The notes beneath the pieces are model-generated. The model did no database searches and was not told the origin of the DNA. It saw nothing but the letters and a program-made list of their open reading frames with translations. The translations under genes were made by a program, and so were the position numbers. 60,000 bases of DNA, from positions 18,889,765 to 18,949,764 of the forward strand of contig NC_087078.1 of the NCBI RefSeq assembly GCF_026151205.1. Direction: 5' to 3'. Within the stretch, counting starts at the first letter, position 1. Each line of letters opens with the position of its first letter. The stretch is from Bolinopsis microptera (Eukaryota; Ctenophora; Tentaculata; Lobata; Bolinopsidae). Below are positions 38,701 to 46,200 of this stretch, in pieces.

Positions 38701-41700
38701 CTTTCATTTCTGGAAAATACGAAACAAGACGATTCACGATTTGCTTTATATGACCATTTCTGTGCTCCACGGTTTGACATCGGCAATAACATTTCCTGTC
38801 ATAGTGTCTCTCCTAAACTCGAGATCTCCAATACTATTCCAAATTTCTACCTTTTGCACCTCATGGCCAGTCCTTTTCTCTCTCCTTATGAGAGTTTCTA
38901 TGGTCGTGGTTATGCTTATTTCTTGCTCAAGAACGTTTGCCATTGTATTGCCATTAAAAGTGCCAAGAATTCTCGAAGATTATTCCAAGAAAACGGTTCA
39001 CGGAGTTCTAGGATATGCCGCCCTGCTGTTGACGATAGATGTGATTTGTTTCTACACCGGGGTTATTCAAGCAAAATATTTTGCAATAACTTCAGCATGC
39101 GAAGTTATAAGTCCAGCTGTTGAGCTAACATGTGAATGGAGCAAAGTAACGCCGGCTTTTTGGGCTTATTGGTTCATCTATCAATTGGAGCTTATTTTGC
39201 CATGTGTAATTGTGTTTGCTAGCTTTTTGGTGAGCACAAGTCTACTGCTTAGAAGAAAAAATGTGCTCGAAGATGATGAAAAGACCTTTAGAAGAGTGTC
39301 CATCACCATAGCTATCTTTACAGCTTTGTTTCTGGTTTGTTATTTGCCTTGCTTTCTGCTGCAAGTAACATACTTCGTAAGTATGTTCCATCCTATTGAT
39401 GTAGGCAAAGGTTTCAGCCGTTACCTACATTTGTTATCACAATTCCTTCTACCCCTTCTGAATTCGGCTGCAAATCCCTGTATTTACTTCTTTAGAATGC
39501 CTCGATACCGAAAATGGCTAGCAAAATCGTTCAGAGGTGAAAGGGAAATCCCACGGCAAAGATAGTGAAAAACTCCGGAATAAAGGTGGAAAAAGGATGA
39601 GACTGATGAAGTAAACTTCCTCACCCGGTTCTTTTTCAGAACACTGATTTAATGTGTCCATGCTTTGGGACGTGCTCGTACGTGGTGATGAGACCCACAA
39701 ATTTATAGGAAGACAAGATTGAACTCAGGAAATGTTTACTTTTTATTTATGACTATTTGAGTGGTTATTGAGGTCTTATCAAGCCATGTGTAACAGTGGG
39801 TAAAAATGGGCGTTTTAAAAAACTCAAAAATCTTGTTTATATTTAGTTCTTTTGAACATATTGAATACTTATTTACTATTATTTTTGATAGCAATTAAAA
39901 AGGTACGAACCAATGAGACGAATAGATCGACATCAAATATGTTGGACTCAGTGACAATGTCCTTAACCAGTCGGTCCAGTAACTCGGCGCCGTTCTTAAC
40001 GTGCGTGTCTGGGTCACATATCAGCTTACTTACGCCGTCGAATATCTGGGATAGTTTACAATAGTTAATATCTTGGATGTTACTTACTTTAGGTTACTTT
40101 GCTTGGATGTTTGGGTAAAAGTAACAGGATGCACCGATAATTATAACTGTGAGATCTGAATTATAATTCAGAGTTCCATGACGTTTTGATCATAAACGTG
40201 TTTAAAAAATTAAACTTGTTGAAGAAAATAAGGAAATGCTAACCTCTTTGAAGAAGAGTAACATGGAAGCTCGGCCTACTTTAGCGATATTGTACATGCT
40301 CTCACATCCAAAGTACCTAACCCTGCAGTCAACATCGACAAATGACTTTAACACTGGTGGGACCTGGACAATTTTATAGTTAGCTTTTAATAAAACTTAT
40401 TTACAAATTGGTTTAAAACGTTATAAAGGTTAGGATTTCCATGCTGTATTTATAAAGGGCGTAGTATCATTTCCAAAACACGATAATTATCTCAACCATT
40501 TAAGTTTGGAATCATAACCTAGAATAAGGATTAAGGAACAGAAGTGCTCAAAATGCATTTTTTCGGAAAGGTTAGTCTAGAAATTGCCATTTAATTCAAA
40601 AATCTTTTCAAGTATTCTTGCCTTAACCTGGTAGCTACTGTAGATGGGGAACAAGTGACAGGATTAAGTAGGACTTTTGGGTTTTGACTTAACAAAATAT
40701 CAGGTTGAAGATTTATCAACATCGCGCGTCGTGCGCGCAAAGTAACGTAGTGAGTGACTTTAGCAAAGTGCTTTCATAACAAATCAACTTTAAAGTTGTT
40801 AATGTCATTATTCTAAAAACGAGCGTCCGCGCATTTGGCTATGGTAGATCAGAATACTGCTCAACTTACAATTTCACTGACGAAAAGACCGATATCTTTG
40901 CCGAGAGCAATAGCAGCAGCAGCAACACCAATCAGACCTCCTTTCTTCGCATTGGGGTTTTGGGAAAGCACAAAGTTGTTGACCAACATATCGATCACTT
41001 TCCTGACCTGGGAACGAACGAGTGTTAATTGGATTGAATTAAATTGACAACTTCCGCCTTTCTGTTTGTTCAAACATGAGGCAAAAAGGCGAAATAATAA
41101 GACAGGCGTTCAGTTGTGCTATGAGGCGAATTGTGTCGCATGTAGTGACGCATCCGCACAAAATAAGAATTATTGTTATTACGTGATAAAAAGTAAAAAG
41201 GAAAGTGTAATTTGACCTGTTTGATATCGTTCTTAGCAACGAGCTCTCTGACAATACGCTCAACTTCTAACGCGGCCATCTTTCTTTTCTCATACACCCT
41301 GAAATAGCTTAGCTAAGGTATATACATTCCTTTTACAGTTATTATTTTACAATGGTCGTAAAATACTGGCCTCTAAATTTCGAACATTTAGTGTAATCAT
41401 ATTGTTATTTAGTGTAATTATATTGTTATTTATTGTAATTATTTTGTTATTTAGTATAATGTATATTGTATATGTATAATGTACATTGTTATTTAGAGCT
41501 TGGGTACAGTAACTGGTAAAACTTATGTCTCTTAAAACTCGCTGCCAGTGTTTAGGTTTAAAATACATTTTTCTATCTATCTATTATAATGTTGTCCATT
41601 ATTCAAGTTGAATAATACAAGACAGTTCGAACAGGAATTTTAAGTCTAGTAGGAGACAATAGTCGGTTTGTTGTAAATACAAATCTTAATGATGAGATTG

Positions 41701-41846
41701 ATCAGAATGGGGTGAAACATTAATCAACTAATTCCTAGCATAAACTGGGCTAGCTAATTGATTATAATTAGTAAATAATTGGATTACCTGTCATTAAGGC
41801 CACGTACCACCGTGACAGGGAGAATTGCATTGTCAGCGTTTGACAT
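20726..41846 (-). CDS. VAC14: VAC14, scaffold of the PIKfyve (Fab1) PI(3,5)P2 complex
   Basis: HEAT-repeat scaffold known to assemble the PI3P 5-kinase PIKfyve and the phosphatase FIG4 on endolysosomal membranes. I assembled 16 exons by similarity and phase: 41788-41846, 41217-41298, 40870-41007, 40244-40363, 39911-40045, 35273-35449, 33913-34049, 33703-33761, 32710-32808, 31911-31997, 30310-30505, 23124-23271, 22767-22921, 21301-21448, 20979-21105 and 20726-20856. They sum to 1998 nt (665 aa; human VAC14 is 782 aa). Diagnostic pieces are [70 protein letters not shown] and [18 protein letters not shown]. Exon 16 has a possible donor (CAG-GTGCGT at 20751), but reading on gives a stop after a few codons and a poly(A) signal follows, so I end it there. 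The C-terminal tail conserved in vertebrates was not found. Intron 5 contains two opposite-strand GPCR genes; intron 11 contains the LINE. Confidence 0.92.
21236..21300 (-). repeat. Single tandem copy of the VAC14 exon 14 end plus donor
   Basis: On the sense (minus) strand exon 14 ends CTGGGAGAATATGAG before GTTAGT at 21301. Sixty-five bases further into the intron the same stretch recurs (tcttatcagcatgcaagtga ... gggagaatatgag before gttagt, ending at 21236), with an 11-bp internal addition of a tgacgtca-containing piece. The copied donor is intact. Using it would change the frame downstream. Confidence 0.88.
21608..21696. repeat. Imperfect inverted repeat (hairpin)
   Basis: Left arm taactatatttg...acacgtgacagcga, right arm tcgctgtcacgtgt...caaatatggtt, with about 30 bases between the strongest parts. 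It could be the remnant of a small MITE. It lies in VAC14 intron 13. Confidence 0.65.
22075..22318 (-). CDS. VAC14: Candidate alternative terminal exon of VAC14
   Basis: Between exons 13 (22767-22921) and 14 (21301-21448), on the sense strand, a frame of 80 codons follows a good acceptor (TTTCGTTGTAG before AGATCCC). It joins exon 13 in the right phase (phase 2, giving a Gly) and ends with TGA at 22075-22077. It encodes a low-complexity hydrophilic tail ([16 protein letters not shown], then [17 protein letters not shown], ending EGSSEDME). Splicing exon 13 to it would give a VAC14 form that lacks the last HEAT region and carries a different tail. No AATAAA was seen close behind it. It could also be an unspliced chance frame; RNA evidence decides. 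Confidence 0.5.
22542..22693 (-). repeat. 19-bp minisatellite, 8 copies, with donor-like motif
   Basis: Unit cctccccaagcaagactaa at exact 19-bp spacing in VAC14 intron 13. On the sense strand each unit reads GGGGAG followed by GTTAGTC, an AG-GTTAGT donor-like sequence. Unlike the other arrays it starts about 75 bases inside the intron, and no matching exon end was found. Confidence 0.9.
23600..24088 (-). repeat. 50-bp minisatellite, left part (about 10 copies)
   Basis: Unit with plus-strand core agctgtatggacagttagta and cctagtaatactactaacat. It is the same array as 28824-30335, interrupted by the LINE at 24089-28823. Units differ by a few substitutions (tatgg/tatag, aatac/aatat). It lies in VAC14 intron 11. 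Confidence 0.95.
24089..28823 (+). mobile_element. Intact non-LTR retrotransposon (LINE, CR1/L2-like group)
   Basis: The element interrupts the 50-bp minisatellite: the unit breaks after gcagcgaggag at 24088 and resumes with gctgtatgg after a run of 23 A at 28801-28823. At most 1-2 bases are duplicated at the joint, so there is no long target-site duplication. It has a 5' region of about 870 bases, one long frame (24962-28435) and a 3' UTR of about 365 bases ending in poly(A). The uninterrupted frame and long A-tail suggest a recent insertion. It is antisense to VAC14. Confidence 0.9.
24962..28435 (+). CDS. LINE polyprotein: zinc-finger, AP endonuclease and reverse transcriptase, 1157 aa
   Basis: Enzyme that nicks target DNA and reverse-transcribes the element RNA at the nick. 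The N-terminal 60 residues have a Cys/His pattern like a PHD finger ([27 protein letters not shown]). An endonuclease follows at about residues 130-350: [27 protein letters not shown] and TDMSDHLA carry the catalytic Asn, Glu, Asp and His residues. The reverse transcriptase is at about 640-900: [53 protein letters not shown] and the catalytic MYADD. The C-terminal 250 residues resemble the thumb/tail of CR1/L2-group elements. No separate ORF1 was recognised; a 68-codon frame at 24116-24322 is in the 5' region. The start is the ATG at 24962. No internal stop or frameshift. Confidence 0.93.
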   Translation: MEPTVTSENKVKIKCSSCSGWCYSIRNIRTCSWCQSNVHVKCFKDNLGCTSCCESIIPGFHATYYEIYDDYSKLNSDIFNPYDQNSRFNLIGDAMTNEEHQDSTWSNISSFLTSCQYKQQRNVKKSTCSQLKTFSMNIRSLIKNIDQLRDDIETYDKYDILCFNETNCTLGKLPNGINDVTLDGFHEPFIQDPIRPSGKGGGLATYVHKRVVDYDKIDIFTPNPEPTNTSGEFQFIKLHQCKGYNRTKIIGNVYRSPARRPEAFLEIFKNTLHNLGRHTRKHMTLHGDFNLDLLKHSSDQACQNIIDIASSYGFIQIVSRPTRLTDHSATLIDHIYTNNLEDTISCNVLTTDMSDHLAIVTTINLDNTPTSSYRSASNSQNVSQTETRRFNDTNNQKFRDLITDESWSEIFNNTNDANEQFNNLNTAYNKIYESAYPTKRQSRRQNERVNPKPWMLPWLEEAIERKNESYYDFVKEPSDSNRIKYDRLKKFCNKHIDKAKNKHFKKFFEQNKENSKKQWQMINSLLNRKKSKPTSIKLTDEDGSISTPAAVAEKFNDYFSNIAPKIKSEISSRTTFDPGGTHSTLRNATPSSIYLKPVTATEIQDVINLLKNKATLDTKIEPLKIANSCPSFTSVLAHVVNSSFEQGIFPQALKEAKVVPIHKGGSKSDIKNYRPISLLASFSKVFEKLMHNRVISFLDKYSILCENQYGFRPGRSCEHALLNAKDTILNSMSKKQVTLLLLIDFSKAFDLVDHSILLRKLDHYGIRGQALNWFKSYLTNRKQFVSIGTSKSSTNQILYGVPQGSILGPLLFIIYINDLPQISGIANFIMYADDANIFLIGENLNEVYDKLNTLSDALVKWVDNNGLALNLKKTNYMIFSRQRNLNYRDVAISGVTIERKTEARFLGVIIDDKLNWSHHISAMKMKMSRYIGVMYKLKKYLPLEARLQIYQSFVQSHLNYCSLVWGFAAKSHIESLFVKQKMGLRAVLPGFVNYWYKDGIPPASTKSGFYSHKILTVHSIIVKNALILMHKLKNFPHLVPLSLKKTIPKSAPLFNTNLDSILTTQWSEKYGQHPYNNSVFFKGPLLAINRYNVAATSPPSLFNLNIYKTCIKTMLIDQQNENIEDDWPNFMLYCITGLRKSKRNINQNADNNLVSTS
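28824..30335 (-). repeat. 50-bp minisatellite, right part, containing VAC14 exon 11 end
   Basis: About 30 units of 50 bp. The last copy (up to 30335) is part of VAC14 exon 11 itself. On the sense strand the unit is ctgtccatacagctcctcgc tgcaat (26 exon bases) followed by GTTAGTAGTATTACTAGGTAC and TAA. Each unit therefore repeats exon end plus donor (AAT-GTTAGT). The junction between two units forms ggTACTAACtgtccatacag, a perfect TACTAAC branch-point motif with an AG acceptor 11-12 bases on, so each unit could in theory act as a 36-base intron plus 14-base exon. One unit near 29988 is shortened (gacagcactacc). Confidence 0.95.
30506..31910. repeat. VAC14 intron 10, with a 280-350-bp repeat in three copies
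   Basis: From about 30890 to 31745 three copies of a segment recur, each with gatgagaggggctagtt (at 30896, 31243 and 31521), then gggaaaatatataacca, gacaactttgacactttcgt and ttgataatttaaaagcttg. Copies diverge by substitutions and indels. A shorter 34-bp duplication (aatacatagtacaatgtaca) lies at about 30590-30650. No coding content. Confidence 0.8.
32643..32740 (-). repeat. 47-bp duplication of VAC14 exon 9 end plus donor
   Basis: Sense-strand exon 9 ends CTCCTTACTGAAACTTCAG before GTAATCTTTCAC at 32710. The next 47 bases into the intron repeat it as CTCCTTACTGAAACTCCAG before GTAATCTTTCAC (ending at 32663). Two copies, one base different in the exon part. The second donor is intact. Confidence 0.9.
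32877..33022. repeat. Degenerate GGGAC-rich short tandem repeat
   Basis: Several imperfect copies of a 12-17-base motif of the type ccgggactaagccgggact in VAC14 intron 8. The copies are too diverged for a firm unit length. Confidence 0.7.
34225..35290 (-). repeat. 26-bp minisatellite, exactly 41 copies, containing VAC14 exon 6 end and donor
   Basis: The unit gatctaacctgttgagtcat ggcgcg repeats 41 times (1066 bp) with no variant that I could see. The sense-strand reading is CGCGCCATGACTCAACAG followed by GTTAGATC: the last 18 bases of VAC14 exon 6 (encoding RAMTQQ) plus the donor. The copy touching 35273 is the real exon end; the other 40 lie in intron 6. Each contains CAG-GTTAGA. Because 26 is not a multiple of 3, and TGA occurs in frame in the first added unit, use of any downstream donor would introduce a stop. 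Confidence 0.97.
35491..36180. other. Intergenic part of VAC14 intron 5, upstream of the first nested GPCR
   Basis: Starts next to a (taat)n microsatellite at 35473-35495. A likely acceptor, tatatcttcag, lies at 36152-36162, 18 bases before the GPCR ATG, so a 5' UTR exon may exist further left. A 73-codon frame at 35822-36043 has no support. Confidence 0.45.
36181..37434 (+). CDS. Rhodopsin-like GPCR, 417 aa, nested in VAC14 intron 5
   Basis: Single-exon coding region. An N-terminal extracellular region of about 90 residues with several N-glycosylation sequons (NQTVE, NVTDL, NITS) is followed by seven hydrophobic segments. TM1 has the class A GN pair ([10 protein letters not shown]). TM2 has VVDGLTSA. 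The DRY position after TM3 reads [14 protein letters not shown]6 has [12 protein letters not shown]7 has [14 protein letters not shown], a good NPxxY. A basic stretch (RMPRYRKW) begins the tail. It is the paralogue of the receptor at 38492-39565; identical blocks include [11 protein letters not shown] and [11 protein letters not shown]. Transcription is opposite to VAC14. The ligand is unknown. Confidence 0.88.
   Translation: MASLGHVNVNPSDETLDNQFLPNPHWLVTNARTMMKGATSSSPPELPFFENLMFTTGPLKLTNQTVETDNNLPLDVTDLTKQILETDSNLVDHIIGGLAVMLTIIGLLGNITSFLHFWKKRKKSPDLLYSIISVVDGLTSAITFPVITSLLSSRSPMLFKIHVFCISWPILYSLLMRVSMVVVLLISVSRTFAIILPLKAKSLRDQFGKMAVGVIGYTILLLIIDISFNATTLIQASYLKAISSCAIVPVDESYMSWTTMTSALRIYWLSIDLELILPCVVVFVSFLVSAGSLLTRKPMQNNDEKKFRRVSITIALFTALFLVCYLPYFMLLATHIVSTFRVIKVNKSIHRYGFLVATFLLPLLNSAANPCLYIMRMPRYRKWLGSAQWPESSSRVTETLWRKVRTGVKVSDAFSAK
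37435..38491. other. Spacer between the two nested GPCR genes
   Basis: AT-rich, with no exon recognised. A likely acceptor (aagatttcag, 38341-38350) precedes the second receptor. Confidence 0.4.
38492..39565 (+). CDS. Rhodopsin-like GPCR, 357 aa, tandem paralogue
   Basis: The ATG at 38492 is the first in the frame; the frame is open back to about 38408 but without an ATG, so an upstream exon cannot be excluded. Seven hydrophobic segments align throughout with the receptor at 36181: TM1 [14 protein letters not shown] (GN kept), TM2 [16 protein letters not shown]3 end [12 protein letters not shown] instead of DRY, TM6 [14 protein letters not shown]7 [22 protein letters not shown]-terminal sequons (NETTP) are visible. 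It lies in VAC14 intron 5 on the opposite strand, 1.1 kb after its paralogue, consistent with local tandem duplication. Confidence 0.86.
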   Translation: MLTKDEKPVTQTVSLINSCVLQNETTPRIFDKDVTDQITDNDNNELVDLTIGGMSTLLITIGVIGNIPFFFHFWKIRNKTIHDLLYMTISVLHGLTSAITFPVIVSLLNSRSPILFQISTFCTSWPVLFSLLMRVSMVVVMLISCSRTFAIVLPLKVPRILEDYSKKTVHGVLGYAALLLTIDVICFYTGVIQAKYFAITSACEVISPAVELTCEWSKVTPAFWAYWFIYQLELILPCVIVFASFLVSTSLLLRRKNVLEDDEKTFRRVSITIAIFTALFLVCYLPCFLLQVTYFVSMFHPIDVGKGFSRYLHLLSQFLLPLLNSAANPCIYFFRMPRYRKWLAKSFRGEREIPRQR

Positions 41847-43239
41847 GTCGGACGGGAAAAATTTAACGTCCAGACTTTTTGAAAGTGTTTGTAGGAAGGG
41901 ACCACCAGCCCTGAAATAAAACTGTAGTAAAACGTTAGAAATGTTAAATGTTAGAAATGTTAGAGATGTTTAAAATGTTAAATATCACATATATGACCGT
42001 TGATTTTAATATCAAGGACGTCGAAAAATTTGAATTCAACATTTTCACACAGAAATAAATTTTAAGCTCTATGACGATGTGCATGGGAACGGAAATGAGT
42101 TAGGATGACTATAAATAGAAAATAACTGTACTTGTAAGTTACACTACTCAATTAAATAATAAACAAATTATATTAAATACCTTGAACTAGTCGCTAAATA
42201 TCAGGCTACATCTCCAGCGTATGTAACTTTAAGTTCTTAAACTACATATTTTGCTAATAAATCATGTTATTAGTTTATCAAATAATGATGATTTATCAAA
42301 TGTAGTAGCAGAGTATTCAAGTTAATAATGTAACGATAGAGATCATCCAGTGCTAACGAAAATGAAGAGATTGTTTGAGTTGAATCTTTCGACTTAGAGA
42401 AATTACAAATTTTACATTAAAAGAGGAACTGGCAAACATTTTGTATACATTTAACACACGAATATATTTTATGACTCGAATCGATAATAAACATATTATT
42501 TTCAAATAGGCTCAATAGAATATTTAAATCAAATATTTTAATCAAATATTTAAATCAAATATTTTTTACCAAAATAAATTAAATACATCGGTTAATCAAC
42601 AAATCATTCTAAAGATAACAATCACTCGGCCAAAAGAACATGCAATGTCTGTTGAAGATAATTTCATTACAATAGTCATTTTAAGATTTCTTCTGAAGCA
42701 GATAAAATCTAGATTACAAATTGTCTACAAATTCTTATTCATGAATAAAATCAAATAAAATATCGAGCGATTCATAGAAATGCTATATAAGAATTAAATT
42801 TAGATAAAGAAAATCACAAAAATTTAAATAGAAAATAAATAAGCATTGATAAGCACGCAATTTAACTGAATATGGTTTTGTCAATAATTTTTGTCAAATA
42901 AAATTTGCGCTGCATAACCTAGGTGCATCTACTGAAATCGTAATAAAGACTGGGGTTCACATTCTTTAACACAGATGACTGTGAGTGAGCTATTCTCAGT
43001 TACAGTATAGTATCATAAAAGACTCTAGTTTCATCTATTCGGCCCTTCATAAGATCGGAGCACCTTTGCTGTGTACATAATTTTTAAGTTCTTACACATT
43101 TTTCAACTTGTACATTCTTTACATACCATTTACATTTTACATGGATATATTCACACAGAATCAATCAAATAAAGCTTGAGTCCTCTTTCTCGACAGGGAG
43201 ATAAGTTATCTCTATCATTATCAACTAAGCTATAAAGGG
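41847..43239. other. Gap between the VAC14 start and the ABCG 3' end
   Basis: Contains the VAC14 promoter side. An acceptor-like ttttatttcag ends at 41912 on the minus strand, 65 bases before the ATG, so VAC14 may have a spliced 5' UTR. An attgttatttagtgtaatta-type short repeat lies just inside VAC14 intron 1 at 41393-41460. The rest is AT-rich, with no exon seen. Confidence 0.45.
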
Positions 43240-46200
43240 TCATTTCTTAGGTTTCTGGTTCACAAACTTAAGAAATACGAAACTCAGGACAAGAAAGAGA
43301 ACAATGATACCAAGGAGAGCAGAGAAACATTCCGGTAAACTTTCTTTATCAAGGTCGTAACTTTTAAGCGCCACAGTACCTGATAAAGGAAATGACCGCG
43401 GTAAATTAGGGTTTGCGGTTTAAACAGAAACACGGTAAATCGGGGTTTTACTTGTAAAATGATACGGCAATATGGATTATGATTCTGTCAAACTTTTCGA
43501 ACAACAACAGTGATATAATCGGAGATAATATGTATTTAACACTTTTTAATGTTAAATAAGGGGGAAGTATCGAGTTGGTAGCAAGACATACCATTAGCGA
43601 TGGGGCACTCTCCATACATCTGGACCATCGAGGCATTACAGGAAAACCTCAGTCCGTGAAACTCAATCTGATTAAGAGCTTGGAAAGACCACTTAAGATA
43701 AGAAGTCCACTTCAACCATCGCACACCCAACCACAGTGACTCAAGATTTATTATAAACCCTGAAATATTAACTTGTTAACTAGGGTGAATATATTTGGAA
43801 ACTATGATCTCAACAAACTATGAGCAGAACAATAGGTTAATGTGTTTCTTGGAAAGCAACATTCCAAGAATATTCTCTTGATGAGTTCAAAAGGAATTAG
43901 GAAACTCTGTAAAGCTGTAACAAAATGGACAAACGTAGATAGCAAATGTGACTAAATTTCTGAGCAAAAGTAGTGTATATTTTCTATAGATAGACAACCC
44001 ATGCAACTGTTAGTAATGAGATTATTTATGTTAACCAGTTTTATGTTAACCAATTTAAGTCATTTAAAAAAAATCGCGGTCCAAGCTCGACGTTTGATTA
44101 GTGTCGCAGAATGAACATTGTTCATGAATTAATTTTTCTATTGTATTCAATTTTACCATAAAGATATTACACATTTAATGTGCATTTTAATTTCAGCCTT
44201 ATCTGCTATGTTCTTATCTATTGATTCATAATAATAAGCTACAATCCAGTTTCAAACTCAAACTGAACTCAGTACAAAGATGCCCCCGAAACAGAACCAC
44301 GTCAATACCAGTCGATCAATAATGAGCTCTCAATCATTTGATGAACAAGAGAAATGAAATTGTGGGTATCATCTGACAACTTTCAATTTTAATTTGTAAG
44401 TTAAATGATATGACAGTCCATTTTCATTTAAGTCCTCGACGAGTTTAAGCGCTATTTTCTATAGATTCTAGGGTACAAATCATCTTAGACTCTGTTGTTG
44501 TCAGTTAATGATTTAGTCATCTAAACATTTTGAGTACTACACATCACCAAGTCTGCCGCGCCTGCTCGATTAGAATGTACCATACCAATTACAATTCAGT
44601 GAAATTTTTCAAAGAGTAGCAAACAATTAGGATTCCAATTACATCTAAATGAAATAGTTCTATAAATAAAAGTAGGAACTAGAAATCTAACTAAAGGAAT
44701 AACTCCCCAGCCCTACTCATTTTAATTCTTCATTTACCGTACTTCTTCTGTTGACAACCGACCACTGATGACAGCCCACTTCGATTATTCTAACAAGACC
44801 TTTGGTATCCAGAACAATTCCTTGAAGTACACATGGTTAGCATACCACATATTTGTACTGCTCTCCAGTGTCCTGGGCGACACCATCATCTTGGTAACTT
44901 CCATTAAATACAACGCAATTAAACTTGATAAGTTTCTCGTTGTAATCATCCAGCACATCGCCGCATGTGATCTATTGACGTCTCTCTCGTCGGTTCTCTC
45001 CAAAAATATCTCCCTGATAGCTGATGGGTGGGTCTTGGGAACACTACTCTGTTACATAGAATCATACCTACGGAGCTACCTCTTTGTTGTCAGTGTGTAC
45101 CTGGTATGTGCGCTGACTAGTGCCAAATTACTTATTGTGTGCTTCCCTCTCAGAGTTGGAATTTGGACCTCCAAAAGAGCTCACATTGGATGTGTTGCTA
45201 TCTGGATTTGGGTCATGGTTTCCCCGGTCGCAATGCTTTTAACCACTGATGGTCCCAGCACTTTCGATTACATAATATATGATTGTCATTTCCATGTCTC
45301 GCTATCTACGTGGAAGTGGATGATGCCAGTGGTCTTATCACTATCATTCATTATTCCTACTATCCTTGTCGTTGTCTCAACATCATACTTGCTGTTCATC
45401 GCTCACAAAAAAGCAAAGAAATACCGAGAATCATTGAGATGGCAAGGTCTCACTACCACTATTCTCACAGCAATCTTCTACTGCATCTCCGTTCTACCCC
45501 ATGCTGTGTCATGTGTTATGAGTGCATGCTGTACCGAGCATTCCTTTACTCTTCACTGGTACAGGGTGGCGGTCACGTGTGTCACACTCAACACTATCAG
45601 TAACTTCTATATCTACTGTCTGACTGTTGCTAGTTTTAGGGAGTTTCTCTGCTCCCGGATACAGCGTATCTGTCTCTCGAACAGTCCTCCGAGCAATATG
45701 GGTATGTAACTCATTTTACCTTGATAACTTCGTAACTTTCCTTAACAACCCTGATATAACCTTTCAGAATATTTGAAGCATAACCTTGATAGGTAATATA
45801 ATATGTAAATTTAGGGTATTGAGAAATTCGAATGACATAACACTTTTTACCAACAGCATGCAAAAAGTGTGATGAAGACAATGAAACTACAGCACACTAT
45901 CTCACAAGCTGTCCAGCATTCTCCTTACACAGGAAATACTACGTTGGTAACTATACCTTCAGAGAGGATACCTTCCATCACACCTTCTCTAACAGTAACA
46001 CTGTGGGGATCGCTAGAGCTACCAAGTATCTAGATTTCTAAGAACCTCCTTTTTCACTTTTATATTAGCCTTAGTAATCGTAATTGTCCCTCTAACACAA
46101 TCACCCTCCCCTCCCCAGATTGTTCCCAGACTTGCAACAGGTCCTGCTAGCCAGCCAGTTCTAAGGGCTCATTAGTCCACAGGACAGTCGGCACTTCTAG

